DNA of 64,000 nt, from NCBI RefSeq assembly GCF_900106065.1, contig NZ_LT629796.1:6796501-6860500 (forward strand), given 5' to 3'. The position numbers and the translations under genes are program-made. Origin of the DNA: Pseudomonas mandelii (GTDB lineage Bacteria > Pseudomonadota > Gammaproteobacteria > Pseudomonadales > Pseudomonadaceae). Positions 1 to 7,924 of the stretch are shown one piece after another; position 1 is the first letter of the stretch, and each line of letters starts with the position of its first letter. The notes below the pieces were generated by a model that saw only the letters and a program-made list of their open reading frames with translations, was not told the origin of the DNA and searched no databases.

Positions 1-1001
1 GCTCCCTCACCGCGGGTTATGGCAGCACCGAAACCGCCGGCTACGAAAGTTCGTTGATCGCCGGTTACGGCAGCACGCAAACCGCCGGTTACGACAGCAC
101 GCTGACGGCGGGTTACGGCAGCACCCTCACCGCTCAGGACAGCAGCTCCCTTACCGCCGGTTATGGCAGCACCGAAACAGCGGGTTACGACAGTACATTG
201 ATCGCTGGCTACGGCAGCACCCTTACCGCTCAGCACAACAGCACCCTCACCGCCGGCTACGGCAGCACCGAAACCGCGGGCCAGGACAGCTCCCTGATCG
301 CCGGCTACGGCAGTAGCCTGACCAGCGGCATCCGCAGCTTCCTCACGGCCGGATACGGCAGCACATTGATCAGCGGATTGCGCAGTGTATTGACCGCCGG
401 TTATGGCAGCAGCCTGACCTCCGGCATGCACAGCACCCTGACCGCCGGATACGGCAGCAACCAGATCGCCAGTTATCAAAGCTCATTGATCGCCGGTCCC
501 GACAGCACGCAAATTGCCGGGCACAAAAGCATGTTGATTGCCGGCAAGGACAGCTCACAGACCGCGGGTTATCGCAGCACCCTCATCGCGGGCGCCGGCA
601 GCGTCCAGACGGCGGGTGATCGCAGCAAATTGATCGCCGGCAAGGACAGCACTCAGATCGCCGGCGACCGCAGCAAACTGCTGGCTGGCAGCAATAGCCA
701 CCTCACGGCCGGTGATCGCAGCAAGCTGACGGCGGGCGATGACTGTACGTTGATGGGCGGCGATAAAAGCGTTTTGACGGCGGGCAAAAACAGCATCCTG
801 GTGGGCGGCGCCCGCAGCAAGCTCATCGGCAGCCTGGGTTCAACGTTGACCGGAGGCGAGAATGCGACGTTGATTTTCCGATGTTGGAACGGCAAGCGAT
901 TCAAGAATGTCGTGGCGCATACCGGCAAGGATGGCGTGGAAGCGCATGTGCCGTATCAGGTGGACGAGGCGGATAACCTCGTCACCAAGCCCGACGAATA
1001 A
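1..1001 (+). CDS. Ice-nucleation protein, C-terminal part (5' end outside window)
   Basis: Outer-surface protein that templates ice formation at mild sub-zero temperatures. The reading frame is already open at the left edge, so the N-terminal domain and most of the repeat solenoid lie upstream. What is visible is built of 16-residue coils of the form AGYGSTxTAGYxSxLx. About six are water-organising coils with the TxT pattern (to base 299). Twelve more (300-875) carry R, K, H or Q at the twelfth position (IRS, LRS, MHS, YQS, HKS, YRS, DRS three times, DKS, ARS, ENA). A 41-residue cap begins at FRCWNG and ends at base 1001. Twelve R-coils followed by a cap is the known C-terminal layout of the InaZ/InaW family, where these parts drive multimer assembly. 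Total coil number cannot be given. The family is certain; the allele name is not. Confidence 0.95.
   Translation, partial: SLTAGYGSTETAGYESSLIAGYGSTQTAGYDSTLTAGYGSTLTAQDSSSLTAGYGSTETAGYDSTLIAGYGSTLTAQHNSTLTAGYGSTETAGQDSSLIAGYGSSLTSGIRSFLTAGYGSTLISGLRSVLTAGYGSSLTSGMHSTLTAGYGSNQIASYQSSLIAGPDSTQIAGHKSMLIAGKDSSQTAGYRSTLIAGAGSVQTAGDRSKLIAGKDSTQIAGDRSKLLAGSNSHLTAGDRSKLTAGDDCTLMGGDKSVLTAGKNSILVGGARSKLIGSLGSTLTGGENATLIFRCWNGKRFKNVVAHTGKDGVEAHVPYQVDEADNLVTKPDE
3..875 (+). repeat. 48-bp tandem coding repeats of the ice-nucleation solenoid
   Basis: Tandem 48-bp units, each coding for one 16-residue coil, fill the region. Units before base 300 are nearly identical at the protein level (AGYGST motif) but vary at third positions. 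From 300 on the units diverge steadily toward the C-terminus, and TxT motifs are lost while basic residues appear. Such repeats are prone to unequal recombination and assembly collapse. Confidence 0.93.
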
Positions 1002-1013
1002 CTTTCTCGGTCG

Positions 1014-1040
1014 GGCCACCCTCGCAGCTTGAGGGTGGCC
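1014..1040. terminator. Hairpin between convergent ice-nucleation and ggt genes
   Basis: A perfect 10-bp inverted repeat, GGCCACCCTC and GAGGGTGGCC, with a 7-base loop lies between the stop codons of two convergent genes. There is no T-run on either side, so it may act as a weak bidirectional terminator or 3'-end stabiliser rather than a canonical intrinsic terminator. Confidence 0.55.
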
Positions 1041-1053
1041 ATGGACTTACGCC

Positions 1054-2781
1054 TTAGTAGCCGAGCGACAACCCCGTATTCCTGCGCGGGTCATTGGCCC
1101 CATAGAAGCGGTTCTTGCCCACCGGTTTGCCTTCCAGCGAAGGCGCGCCCACCAGGATCGCCGCCAAATGGTTGGGATCCTGCGGCCCGGCAAACTTGTG
1201 GCCCCAGCTCTCAAGCATCTTCACCGTGTCCGGACTGGTGGTGAAGGTCTCCAGGTTGGTCTCTTCCGGCAGCCATTGCTGGTGGAAACGCGGTGCATCG
1301 ACCGCTTCCTGGATGTTCATGCCGTAGTCGATCACGTTGAGCATGGTCAGCAAGGTGGCGGTGATGATGCGACTGCCGCCGGGGGTGCCGACAACCATGA
1401 CCACTTTGCCGTCCTTGGTGACGATGGTCGGGCTCATGGACGACAGCGGTGCCTTGCCGGGCGCAATAGCGTTGGCTTCGCCTTGCACCAGGCCGTACAT
1501 GTTGGGCACGCCGATTTTTGAGGTGAAGTCGTCCATTTCGTCGTTGAGGATGACCCCGGTTTTGCTGGCCATCACACCGGCACCGAACCAGTCGTTGAGG
1601 GTGTAGGTCACTGACACCGCGTTGCCCCATTTATCGACGATGGAGTAATGCGTGGTGTTGCTGCCTTCATGGGGTGCTACGCCGGGTTTGAGCTCGCGGG
1701 ACACGCCGGCTTTTTGCGGATTGATCGCCGCGCGGATTTTGGTCGCGTAGTTCTTGTCCAGCAGATGCTCGATCGGGTTTTTAACGAAGTCCGGGTCGCC
1801 GAGGTAGCTATTGCGGTCCACATAGGCATGGCGCATCGCTTCGATCTGGTAATGCATGCCCTGGGCCGAGTGGTAGCCCAGATCCTTCATCGGGTAGCCT
1901 TCGAGAATGTTCATGATCTCGCAGATCACCACACCACCGGAGCTGGGCGGAGGTGCCGACACCACGTGATAACCGCGGTAGTCACACTCGATCGGCGCCA
2001 GTTCGCGGGTCTTGTATTTGTCGAGGTCGGCCTGGGTGATGATGCCCTTGTTGGCCTGGCTGGAAGTGACGATGGCGTCGGCCACCCAACCTTTGTAGAA
2101 ACCGTCTTCGCCCTTCTCGGAAATTTCCCGCAGGGTCTTGGCCAGATCCTTCTGCACCAGTTTTTGCCCGACCTGCATCGGTTCGCCATTACTCAGGAAG
2201 ATCGCGCCGGAATCCTTGATGTCCTTCTTGAACACGTCGGTGGCGTATTCCAGCAATTCGACATCGCCCTGCTCCAGCACAAAACCGTCTTCGGCAAGTT
2301 TGATCGCCGGGGCGATTACTTCCTTGCGCGGTTTGGTCCCGTATTTCTTCAGCGCCAGTTCCATGCCGGACACGGTGCCGGGCACGCCAACGGCCAAGTG
2401 ACCACGGGTGCTCAGGTCCGGCACGACGTTGCCCTCTTTGTCGAGGTACATGTCTGCTGTCGCGGCCAGCGGCGCTTTTTCGCGGAAATCGAGGAAAGTC
2501 TTGCGCCCGTCCGCCAGTTGAACGGTCATGAATCCACCGCCCCCCAGGTTACCCGCAGCGGGATAAACCACCGCCAGCGCATAACCCACGGCGACAGCAG
2601 CATCGACGGCGTTGCCACCGTTCTTGAGCACATCGACGCCTACATGGGAGGCCAGGTGCTGGGCCGTGACAACCATGCCGTTTTCGGCCGCGACCGGGGC
2701 CACGGAGGCTGCGTAAGCACTGAGGCAACTGAGCGCCAATGAGGTCGCAATCAGCGATTTGGCAAAAGGTTCGAACTTCAT
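1054..2781 (-). CDS. ggt: Gamma-glutamyltransferase (glutathione hydrolase)
   Basis: Periplasmic N-terminal-nucleophile enzyme that removes the gamma-glutamyl group from glutathione and transfers it to water or amino acids. The 575-residue precursor starts with a signal peptide (basic MKFEPFAK, then a hydrophobic stretch ending near SAYAA). The TTHYS motif at about residue 376 holds the threonine that becomes the new N-terminus after self-cleavage into large and small subunits. The SSMSPTIV and GTPGGSRI motifs of the active site follow. Length fits the family. It is convergent with the ice-nucleation gene and transcribed alone. Confidence 0.95.
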   Translation of the reverse strand: MKFEPFAKSLIATSLALSCLSAYAASVAPVAAENGMVVTAQHLASHVGVDVLKNGGNAVDAAVAVGYALAVVYPAAGNLGGGGFMTVQLADGRKTFLDFREKAPLAATADMYLDKEGNVVPDLSTRGHLAVGVPGTVSGMELALKKYGTKPRKEVIAPAIKLAEDGFVLEQGDVELLEYATDVFKKDIKDSGAIFLSNGEPMQVGQKLVQKDLAKTLREISEKGEDGFYKGWVADAIVTSSQANKGIITQADLDKYKTRELAPIECDYRGYHVVSAPPPSSGGVVICEIMNILEGYPMKDLGYHSAQGMHYQIEAMRHAYVDRNSYLGDPDFVKNPIEHLLDKNYATKIRAAINPQKAGVSRELKPGVAPHEGSNTTHYSIVDKWGNAVSVTYTLNDWFGAGVMASKTGVILNDEMDDFTSKIGVPNMYGLVQGEANAIAPGKAPLSSMSPTIVTKDGKVVMVVGTPGGSRIITATLLTMLNVIDYGMNIQEAVDAPRFHQQWLPEETNLETFTTSPDTVKMLESWGHKFAGPQDPNHLAAILVGAPSLEGKPVGKNRFYGANDPRRNTGLSLGY

Positions 2782-2931
2782 GAGTCGGTCTCTTTTTGTT
2801 TTTAGGCTCTGTTTAAAAACGGAGAAAACGCTTCAAAGCAGACGCAAGTATGGCCGGGATTGCGTTTTGCGCCTCCTCGCCGAGGCAGTATGCTTGGCCG
2901 CTGTTCAGCCCCTTCTGAGGAGTTCGCCGGC

Positions 2932-3447
2932 ATGACTTACACCTTCACCACTCTGGCGTCCCCGGTCGGCGAGCTGAAACTGGTTGCGAAAGATTCAAGA
3001 CTGGCCGCCATCCTCTGGGAAAACGACAAGCCGAACCGGGTTCGGCTTGGCCCGATGAGCCAGACACCGGATAACCCGATCCTCCTACGCGCCGTTCAGC
3101 AGTTGCAGGAATACTTTTCCGGCACGCGCAATAGCTTCGATCTGGAACTGGATTTTGCCGGGACGGACTTTCAGAAGAAGGTGTGGCAGGCGCTGCTGAC
3201 CATTCCGTTTGGCGAGACGCGCAGTTACAGCGAGATCGCCGAGCAGATCGGCAATCCAAGCGCAGTCCGGGCGGTGGGCGCGGCGAATGGCAAGAACCCG
3301 ATTTCGATTGTTGCGCCGTGCCATCGGGTGATTGGGGCGTCGGGGAAGTTAACGGGGTTTGCCGGCGGACTTGAGGCAAAGGAACGGTTGTTGACGCTGG
3401 AAGGTTGCGAGTGGTCCGGGGCTAGCCGGACGGGCGAGCTGTTTTAA
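2932..3447 (+). CDS. ogt: Methylated-DNA--protein-cysteine methyltransferase
   Basis: DNA-repair suicide enzyme that moves the alkyl group from O6-alkylguanine to its own cysteine. The 171-residue protein has the invariant PCHRV motif with acceptor Cys130, and the upstream helix-turn-helix segment (TRSYSEIAEQIG, VRAVGAANGKNP). The start at 2932 is chosen because GAGGAG lies nine bases upstream (2917-2922) and MTYTFTTLASPVG matches family N-termini. The frame stays open to 2860, but that extension looks non-coding. Length is Ogt-like and lacks the N-terminal Ada regulatory domain. Confidence 0.93.
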   Translation: MTYTFTTLASPVGELKLVAKDSRLAAILWENDKPNRVRLGPMSQTPDNPILLRAVQQLQEYFSGTRNSFDLELDFAGTDFQKKVWQALLTIPFGETRSYSEIAEQIGNPSAVRAVGAANGKNPISIVAPCHRVIGASGKLTGFAGGLEAKERLLTLEGCEWSGASRTGELF

Positions 3448-3465
3448 GCCGACTGCCCCCCGATC

Positions 3466-3583
3466 TCTGTGGCGAGGGAGCTTGCTCCCGCTCCAGTGCG
3501 CAGCACTGGCAAAAATCTCCGACTAAGCCAGTATTTTGGGGCCGCTTCGCAGCCCAGCGCGAGCAAGCTCGCTCGCCACAGGG
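3466..3583. repeat. REP doublet (GTGGCGAGGGAGCTTGCTCCC type)
   Basis: Two inverted copies of a short palindrome (GGCGAGGGAGCTTGCTCCCGC and its imperfect inverse ending GCTCGCCACAGGG) flank about 70 bases. It lies between the 3' ends of convergent ogt and nudK. This is the typical layout of Pseudomonas REP doublets (REPINs), which are moved by RAYT transposases encoded elsewhere. Confidence 0.85.
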
Positions 3584-3612
3584 TTAAGGGTTCAGATCTC
3601 GGGACTCAGGTC

Positions 3613-4206
3613 TCAGGTAGCGGTGAAGATATTTTTCATCGCCGCATACTGCAGCAGCATGATGGTCTTCGCATCGCAGATCTCCCCGCGATAAAACGCC
3701 TCGAGCGCCTCGTCGAATGTCCACTCCAGCACTTCCAGTTCTTCGGTTTCTTCTTCCAGCCCGCCACCCTCGCTGACTTTCGACGCCGCGTCATATTCAG
3801 CGATGAAGAAGTGCAGTTTTTCGGTGACCGAGCCTGGGCTCATGTAGGCCTCGAACACCTTTTGCACGTGGTGCACGCGATAACCGGTTTCCTCTTCGGC
3901 TTCGGCGCGGATGCGTTCTTCAGGTGCCGCGCCTTCAAGCAGCCCCGCCGCCACTTCGATCAGCAAACCATCGTGGCCGTTGACAAACACCGGTAACCGA
4001 AACTGACGCGTCAGGACGACGGTTCTTTTCTCGCGGTTGAACAACAGAATCGCCACGCCATTGCCACGGTCATACACCTCGCGGGTCTGGCGCTGCCAGT
4101 CGCCGTTGTTACGCAGATAGTCGAAGGTGATTTTCTTCAGCAAGTACCAGTCGTGGGACAACACCTGGGACTCGATGATGTTGACCCGCTCGGCTGTGTT
4201 CGCCAT
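3613..4206 (-). CDS. nudK: Nudix hydrolase of the NudK (GDP-mannose pyrophosphatase) type
   Basis: Predicted to hydrolyse GDP-mannose or related nucleotide sugars in the cytoplasm. The 197-residue protein follows E. coli NudK closely in recalled motifs: REVYDRGNG near residue 40, RQFRLPVFVNG, then the Nudix region GLLEGA...EEETGY, and YMSPGSVTEKLHFF. As in NudK, the Nudix box departs from the strict consensus (no R before the catalytic E-rich stretch). The start at 4206 (MANTAERVN) is preferred over the longer frame to 4269, because that extension overlaps the terminator of the upstream chitinase gene. ADP-ribose pyrophosphatase is the main alternative assignment. Confidence 0.85.
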   Translation of the reverse strand: MANTAERVNIIESQVLSHDWYLLKKITFDYLRNNGDWQRQTREVYDRGNGVAILLFNREKRTVVLTRQFRLPVFVNGHDGLLIEVAAGLLEGAAPEERIRAEAEEETGYRVHHVQKVFEAYMSPGSVTEKLHFFIAEYDAASKVSEGGGLEEETEELEVLEWTFDEALEAFYRGEICDAKTIMLLQYAAMKNIFTAT

Positions 4207-4255
4207 CACAACGCATCCTTTTTTCGTCAGAAGGTCCCCATGGTAGGCGAAAACC

Positions 4256-4287
4256 AAAAAGCCCGGCATCTCTGCCGGGCTTCTTTT
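4256..4287 (-). terminator. Intrinsic terminator of the LPMO-chitinase operon
   Basis: The stem GCCCGGCA / TGCCGGGC with a 4-base loop (4261-4280) is followed on the minus strand by a T-rich run. It directly follows the chitinase stop codon and precedes nudK, so nudK is probably a separate transcription unit. Confidence 0.85.
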
Positions 4288-5348
4288 TACTGCTGGCTGA
4301 TGACGTCAGGTATCGCGCTGTCTTCCTGTGAAGAGAGCTGCTTGCCATTGATCAACGGCCCGTAACGACGGCTGAACTCCCAGTTGTAAGGCACGTGGTC
4401 CCTATTGACCCCGTTGTCCCAATTCACCGACCAAGTCATCAGGCCTTTGATCGAAAGCCCCTTGGCATCCAGACGTTTGAAGGCATTCACCACTGCCGCC
4501 GGATTGATCACGTAACCGGTGGCCGCCGCGTCGACGTTGGCAGGCAGGCCGATCACGAACTTGTCCGCCGGGATCTTCGTGAACCCGCGAGTGCCGCTCA
4601 CCAGGCTTTCGGTCAGGTAAAACAGGAAGTCCTCTTTCATCGCGTCGTTGTTCTGGGCAATCCACGCGCCATTGCCGCTATTGGCTTCCGGCACCCAGAT
4701 TCCGTCGCCGCCCTGGTTGTAATACTGCGGGGCGATGAAGTCGTAATAGCCTTCCAGGGCCTGGAGGTAGCCGACGTATTTGCCGGCAGTGGTCAGGTAC
4801 GGGAACTCCGGCGCCATGCTGATGATGAAGTGTTTGCCTTCACCGGCGTAATGGTCCTTGACCAGCTTCAGCGCGGCAGGCAGGACGCTCTTGTTGTCGG
4901 CGAAATCAATCGCGCTCTGTTCAAGATCGATGTCCAGCCCATCGAAGCCATAGGTTTCCACCAGACGGATGATTTCGTTGGCCAGCGGCTGTTCGTTACC
5001 TTTGTGCAACTCGATGTGCGCGTCGGCGCCACCGAGGGAAATCAGCACCGCCCTGCCCTGACTATTCAGCACGCCGACCTGGCGACGGAACTCGGCGTCG
5101 GACAAGTTGTACGGCTTGAAGGTCGGGATGCCGTTGCCCTTCATGAAGGCCACGGCCACCACGTTGTAATCCTTGGGCACATCCTGCAGCGCGATGTTGG
5201 CGAACTGTCCACGCTGATAACCGTCGCTCGGCCCGGCGGGCCAGTTGTGCCAGAAGCCCATGAGGATCTTTTTGCCGGCAATGCTCGGCATCAACGAAGC
5301 GGCGTCGGCGAGTGGTGATTTCAATAACGTAAAGTCGAATTTTGACAT
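4287..5348 (-). CDS. GH18 chitinase without signal peptide
   Basis: Endo-acting chitin hydrolase of glycoside hydrolase family 18. The 353-residue single-domain protein has the family motif DxxDxDxE at residues 136-143 (DGLDIDLE, catalytic acid Glu143), LISLGGAD at 103-110, and substrate-side motifs APQYYNQ and MTWSVNWD. No carbohydrate-binding module is visible. The N-terminus MSKFDFTLLKSPLADAAS is not a signal peptide, and the protein contains no cysteine at all. It starts 43 bases after the LPMO stop, behind an AAGGAA ribosome-binding site, so the two form an operon. Related Pseudomonas ChiC chitinases also lack a signal peptide and leave the cell late by a non-classical route; that this one does so is inference. 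Confidence 0.93.
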   Translation of the reverse strand: MSKFDFTLLKSPLADAASLMPSIAGKKILMGFWHNWPAGPSDGYQRGQFANIALQDVPKDYNVVAVAFMKGNGIPTFKPYNLSDAEFRRQVGVLNSQGRAVLISLGGADAHIELHKGNEQPLANEIIRLVETYGFDGLDIDLEQSAIDFADNKSVLPAALKLVKDHYAGEGKHFIISMAPEFPYLTTAGKYVGYLQALEGYYDFIAPQYYNQGGDGIWVPEANSGNGAWIAQNNDAMKEDFLFYLTESLVSGTRGFTKIPADKFVIGLPANVDAAATGYVINPAAVVNAFKRLDAKGLSIKGLMTWSVNWDNGVNRDHVPYNWEFSRRYGPLINGKQLSSQEDSAIPDVISQQ

Positions 5349-5391
5349 GTTCTATTCCTTCAGAACGTGTGGGGGGATTAACGCTGCGGGC

Positions 5392-6027
5392 TTACTTGAA
5401 GTCCACGTCAAACGCTTGGTAGAAGGCGTTGCCGGTGTTGGCCACGATCCACATCAGCACGATCACGTGATGGCCTTTCTTGTTGCCCGGCAATTTCACT
5501 TCGTGGTTGATCTTGGCTTTCATCTCGGCGGAATGGCTGTAGTACGGGACCTGGGTGTAGAAGTCGTCGAAGAACGATGTCGGCTCCAATTGCGCACGGC
5601 CGATGCGCTGTTCCGGGCTCCAGCCATCCTTGGTGATGAACCAGCTGTAGCCACGGGTGACATGGGGCGCGGTGTATTCCCAGGTGACCTTGAAGGTCTG
5701 GCCCGGATCGACGTTCAACAAAGGCCAGGTGAAGGGGCGGCCGAGCTTGAGGCTCATTTCCTTGTTGGTGAAGTTGATGCAGTCTCGGGCATCCGTCTTG
5801 CCACCGCTGAGGATGTAGCGGTCGGCAGGTGGCGTGACACTGTCGCTGTCGGTTTGATACGGCGCCGCGAAGGGCCCCGCCGTCAGCGAAGGGAAGTTTT
5901 TGCCGCCTTCCATTTCGTTGACTTGCCAGCTACTCAGCAACCCCAGCTCTACGGCGACCGCACCGCGGCTGGAGGGGGATGTGACACGACCGTGTCGAAG
6001 TTGAGGTTGAGTCTGTGGTTGGTTCAT
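5392..6027 (-). CDS. AA10 lytic polysaccharide monooxygenase (chitin-binding protein), no signal peptide
   Basis: Copper enzyme that oxidatively cuts crystalline chitin and helps the chitinase downstream. The 211-residue protein aligns by eye with Serratia CBP21: HGRVTSPSSR at residue 12, APHVTRGYSWFITKDGW with the second copper histidine at 122, and NAFYQAFDVD at the end with the axial Phe202. Family members need the first histidine as the mature N-terminus, normally freed by signal peptidase. Here only MNQPQTQPQLR precedes His12, and no start codon or hydrophobic segment is found upstream in frame. The protein has one cysteine (Cys83), so it cannot form the disulfides usual in this family. 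The fold assignment is firm; how the leader is removed is unknown. Confidence 0.9.
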   Translation of the reverse strand: MNQPQTQPQLRHGRVTSPSSRGAVAVELGLLSSWQVNEMEGGKNFPSLTAGPFAAPYQTDSDSVTPPADRYILSGGKTDARDCINFTNKEMSLKLGRPFTWPLLNVDPGQTFKVTWEYTAPHVTRGYSWFITKDGWSPEQRIGRAQLEPTSFFDDFYTQVPYYSHSAEMKAKINHEVKLPGNKKGHHVIVLMWIVANTGNAFYQAFDVDFK

Positions 6028-6072
6028 TTTTTCACTCCGTTGATTTTGAGAACTCTCCTTCCTGAGGAGAGG
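6028..6072 (-). promoter_or_regulatory. LPMO 5' leader with repeated GGA motifs (possible Rsm target)
   Basis: Reading the minus strand toward the ATG, the last 45 bases hold CAGGAAGGAGAG and then ACGGAG just before the start. AGGA, AAGGA and ACGGA resemble the ANGGA core bound by RsmA/RsmE, one of them over the Shine-Dalgarno site. Chitinase production in related pseudomonads is Gac/Rsm controlled. The motif is short and common, so this is only a candidate. Confidence 0.35.
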
Positions 6073-6248
6073 CCTCCAACCTAACGGCGCTGTTTTTTTT
6101 GTCCATCAGCCCATTTGAGCCCCGAATGAACCCGCCTTCGCAGATCACTCGCAAATACTGGATATAAAACCAGTACCCTGATCCAAGTCCTACGTCCTGT
6201 GTAGCAAAAGGATTACATCACCAGGTAGCAATCGGGGCATCGTACCGA

Positions 6249-6686
6249 CTAGGGAAGCTGTGCCTTGTATTCCTTTTCGTATTGGCCGGCCAGGGCCTCT
6301 TTCTGCTTGTCGTCGAGCAGCTTGCCGGCCATCTGGAAGAACTTTTGCTCTTCCTCTTCCAAGTGATGATGAACCTTCTCGGACAGCTTCTTGGCGGTCG
6401 CCAGCCAGGCCGGGCTGGACATTTGTGTCTCATCCAGCTCCTCCATCATTTCGTCCATCTCATGGTGTTCGGAGATGGCGTGGCGGCTGAGATCGACGCC
6501 ATTGTCGAACGCCATCAGCGGGATGTAGAAATGGCGCTCTTCGGCGGTTTCGTGGGCCTGGAGTTCAGACTTGAGCTGCTTGTAAGCCTCGACCCGCTCC
6601 GCGGTGTCGCCGCTGGTCTTGATGAGCGCTTTGGCATAGGTGCGCTGGCGGTCGTGACTTTCACGCAGGGCTTCAAAAATATTCAC
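6249..6686 (-). CDS. Hemerythrin HHE domain protein
   Basis: Small cytoplasmic helical protein of 145 residues with the histidine and glutamate pattern of HHE cation-binding domains: SHDRQ near the N-terminus, HETAEERHFYIPL at about 50, SEHHEMDEMMEEL at about 77, and VHHLEEEEQKFF at about 109. Such domains bind a di-iron centre and may sense or carry oxygen or nitric oxide or protect against them. It starts with GTG, preceded by GAGGATCACCC. It is a lone gene, divergent from the acetyltransferase and not in an obvious operon. Confidence 0.85.
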   Translation of the reverse strand: MNIFEALRESHDRQRTYAKALIKTSGDTAERVEAYKQLKSELQAHETAEERHFYIPLMAFDNGVDLSRHAISEHHEMDEMMEELDETQMSSPAWLATAKKLSEKVHHHLEEEEQKFFQMAGKLLDDKQKEALAGQYEKEYKAQLP

Positions 6687-6837
6687 GGGTGATCCTCATT
6701 GGCCGCGTTCCGGAAGGACGCTCTTCAGGCTAGACATCCGGGCGCGAGCGAGGGTTCCACTCAAGGGGCTGGAACAACCGCAGGGGGTCGCGTTAGGCTT
6801 GCGGCTGTTGCCCCTCATGGCCATAAGGATTGAGCTG

Positions 6838-7269
6838 ATGGAACTGCGTATCGAACAGTCGCAAAACCCCACCGAAGCCGAGGAGCAGGCGATCCTGCTG
6901 CCGTTGCGCGCCTATAACGCTTCAAAGGCCGGCGTTTCGAAGCAGGAGCCCATTGCCTTGCTGATTCGCGACGAGCATGACGAGATTCTTGGCGGTCTGT
7001 ATGGTCGGGTTTTTTATCAGTGGTTGTACATCGAGTTGCTATCGGTACCGGAACAGGGTCGGGGACAAGGCATAGGCTCGAAGTTGATGCGGATGGCCGA
7101 AGACGTGGCGCGGGAGAAGGAATGCATCGGGGTCTGGCTCGACACCTTCGACTTCCAGGCGCCTGAGTTCTACAAGAAGCTGGGCTACAGCGAGGTGGGG
7201 CAGATTGTCGACTACCCGCCGGGGCATAAGCGCTTCTTTTTCCAGAAGCGCCTGATCAACGACGCATAA
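6838..7269 (+). CDS. GNAT-family N-acetyltransferase
   Basis: Predicted acetyl-CoA-dependent acetyltransferase of 143 residues; substrate unknown. The acetyl-CoA binding motif (LLSVPEQGRGQGIGSKLM, Q/RxxGxG/A) lies near residues 70-90 and a C-terminal YKKLGYSEVGQ segment typical of GNAT folds follows. The start at 6838 has AAGGAT eight bases upstream; an earlier in-frame start at 6799 would add 13 residues without a ribosome-binding site. Confidence 0.85.
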   Translation: MELRIEQSQNPTEAEEQAILLPLRAYNASKAGVSKQEPIALLIRDEHDEILGGLYGRVFYQWLYIELLSVPEQGRGQGIGSKLMRMAEDVAREKECIGVWLDTFDFQAPEFYKKLGYSEVGQIVDYPPGHKRFFFQKRLINDA

Positions 7270-7296
7270 CCTGCTCGTATGATCCACACCATCCAA

Positions 7297-7388
7297 CTGT
7301 AGGAGTGAGCCTGCTCGCGATCGCGGAGTGACATCCAACATTGATGTCGACTGACCCGCCGCTATCGCGAGCAGGCTCACTCCTACAG
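7297..7388. repeat. REP doublet (GAGCCTGCTCGCGAT type)
   Basis: An almost perfect inverted pair: CTGTAGGAGTGAGCCTGCTC opens it and GAGCAGGCTCACTCCTACAG closes it, around a centre containing CATTGATGTCGACTGACCCGC. It lies between convergent genes. Confidence 0.9.
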
Positions 7389-7411
7389 GGGATGGAGGTC
7401 AACGCCTCAGG

Positions 7412-7762
7412 TCAGAGGCAGGTCGCCAGCGCCGCCAGGCGGCGCTTGGCCACAAAGTCATCTTGCTGTGCGTAGTAACTCAACACGGTGCCTGACGCAT
7501 CGGTGGTCACGTCGACAAAGGACTCCGCAGAACGCGTGTAAACGGTGGACCCACCCTTCTCTCCCGGCTGCAAATACGCGCCGGCATCGACACCGAACAC
7601 CGCCTCGTCCTGCCAGGAAAACTGCACGCACTGGGCGACGACTTTTTCCGGCTTGTCCGATTTCAGGGTTTTGTAAGGGGCTTTGGTGCGGGCATCGTTC
7701 ATCACCGAGCCGGCGCATCCCGCCAGCAACGTCACGGCCAGCGCCACCATCAGAATTCGCAT
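7412..7762 (-). CDS. Small predicted lipoprotein of unknown function
   Basis: Protein of 116 residues with a lipoprotein signal (MRILMVALAVTLLAGCAGS; the lipobox LAGC makes Cys16 the lipidated residue). The residue after the modified cysteine is Ala, not Asp, so by the usual rule it would go to the outer membrane. The remainder, about 100 residues, has no motif I recognise and ends in a single cysteine (ALATCL). Conserved in pseudomonads as far as I can recall, but no function can be given. Confidence 0.75.
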   Translation of the reverse strand: MRILMVALAVTLLAGCAGSVMNDARTKAPYKTLKSDKPEKVVAQCVQFSWQDEAVFGVDAGAYLQPGEKGGSTVYTRSAESFVDVTTDASGTVLSYYAQQDDFVAKRRLAALATCL

Positions 7763-7924
7763 TGTGTTCGCTCATCAAGAAAAAGCGGACTGTATCACCG
7801 TGGCACGGCGTATCGTTCTGCTTTACTTCATTTATACCGCGACATCGCGTGACGATTCGCGCACCCTGTCGCGCCATTAACGTCGCATCGCCCGTTTTTT
7901 TCGGGCTCATTTTCTGGAAAGGTC

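Noticed and set aside
2860..2931. N-terminal extension of ogt
   Set aside because: No ribosome-binding site and not family-like; the ATG at 2932 has GAGGAG at good distance.
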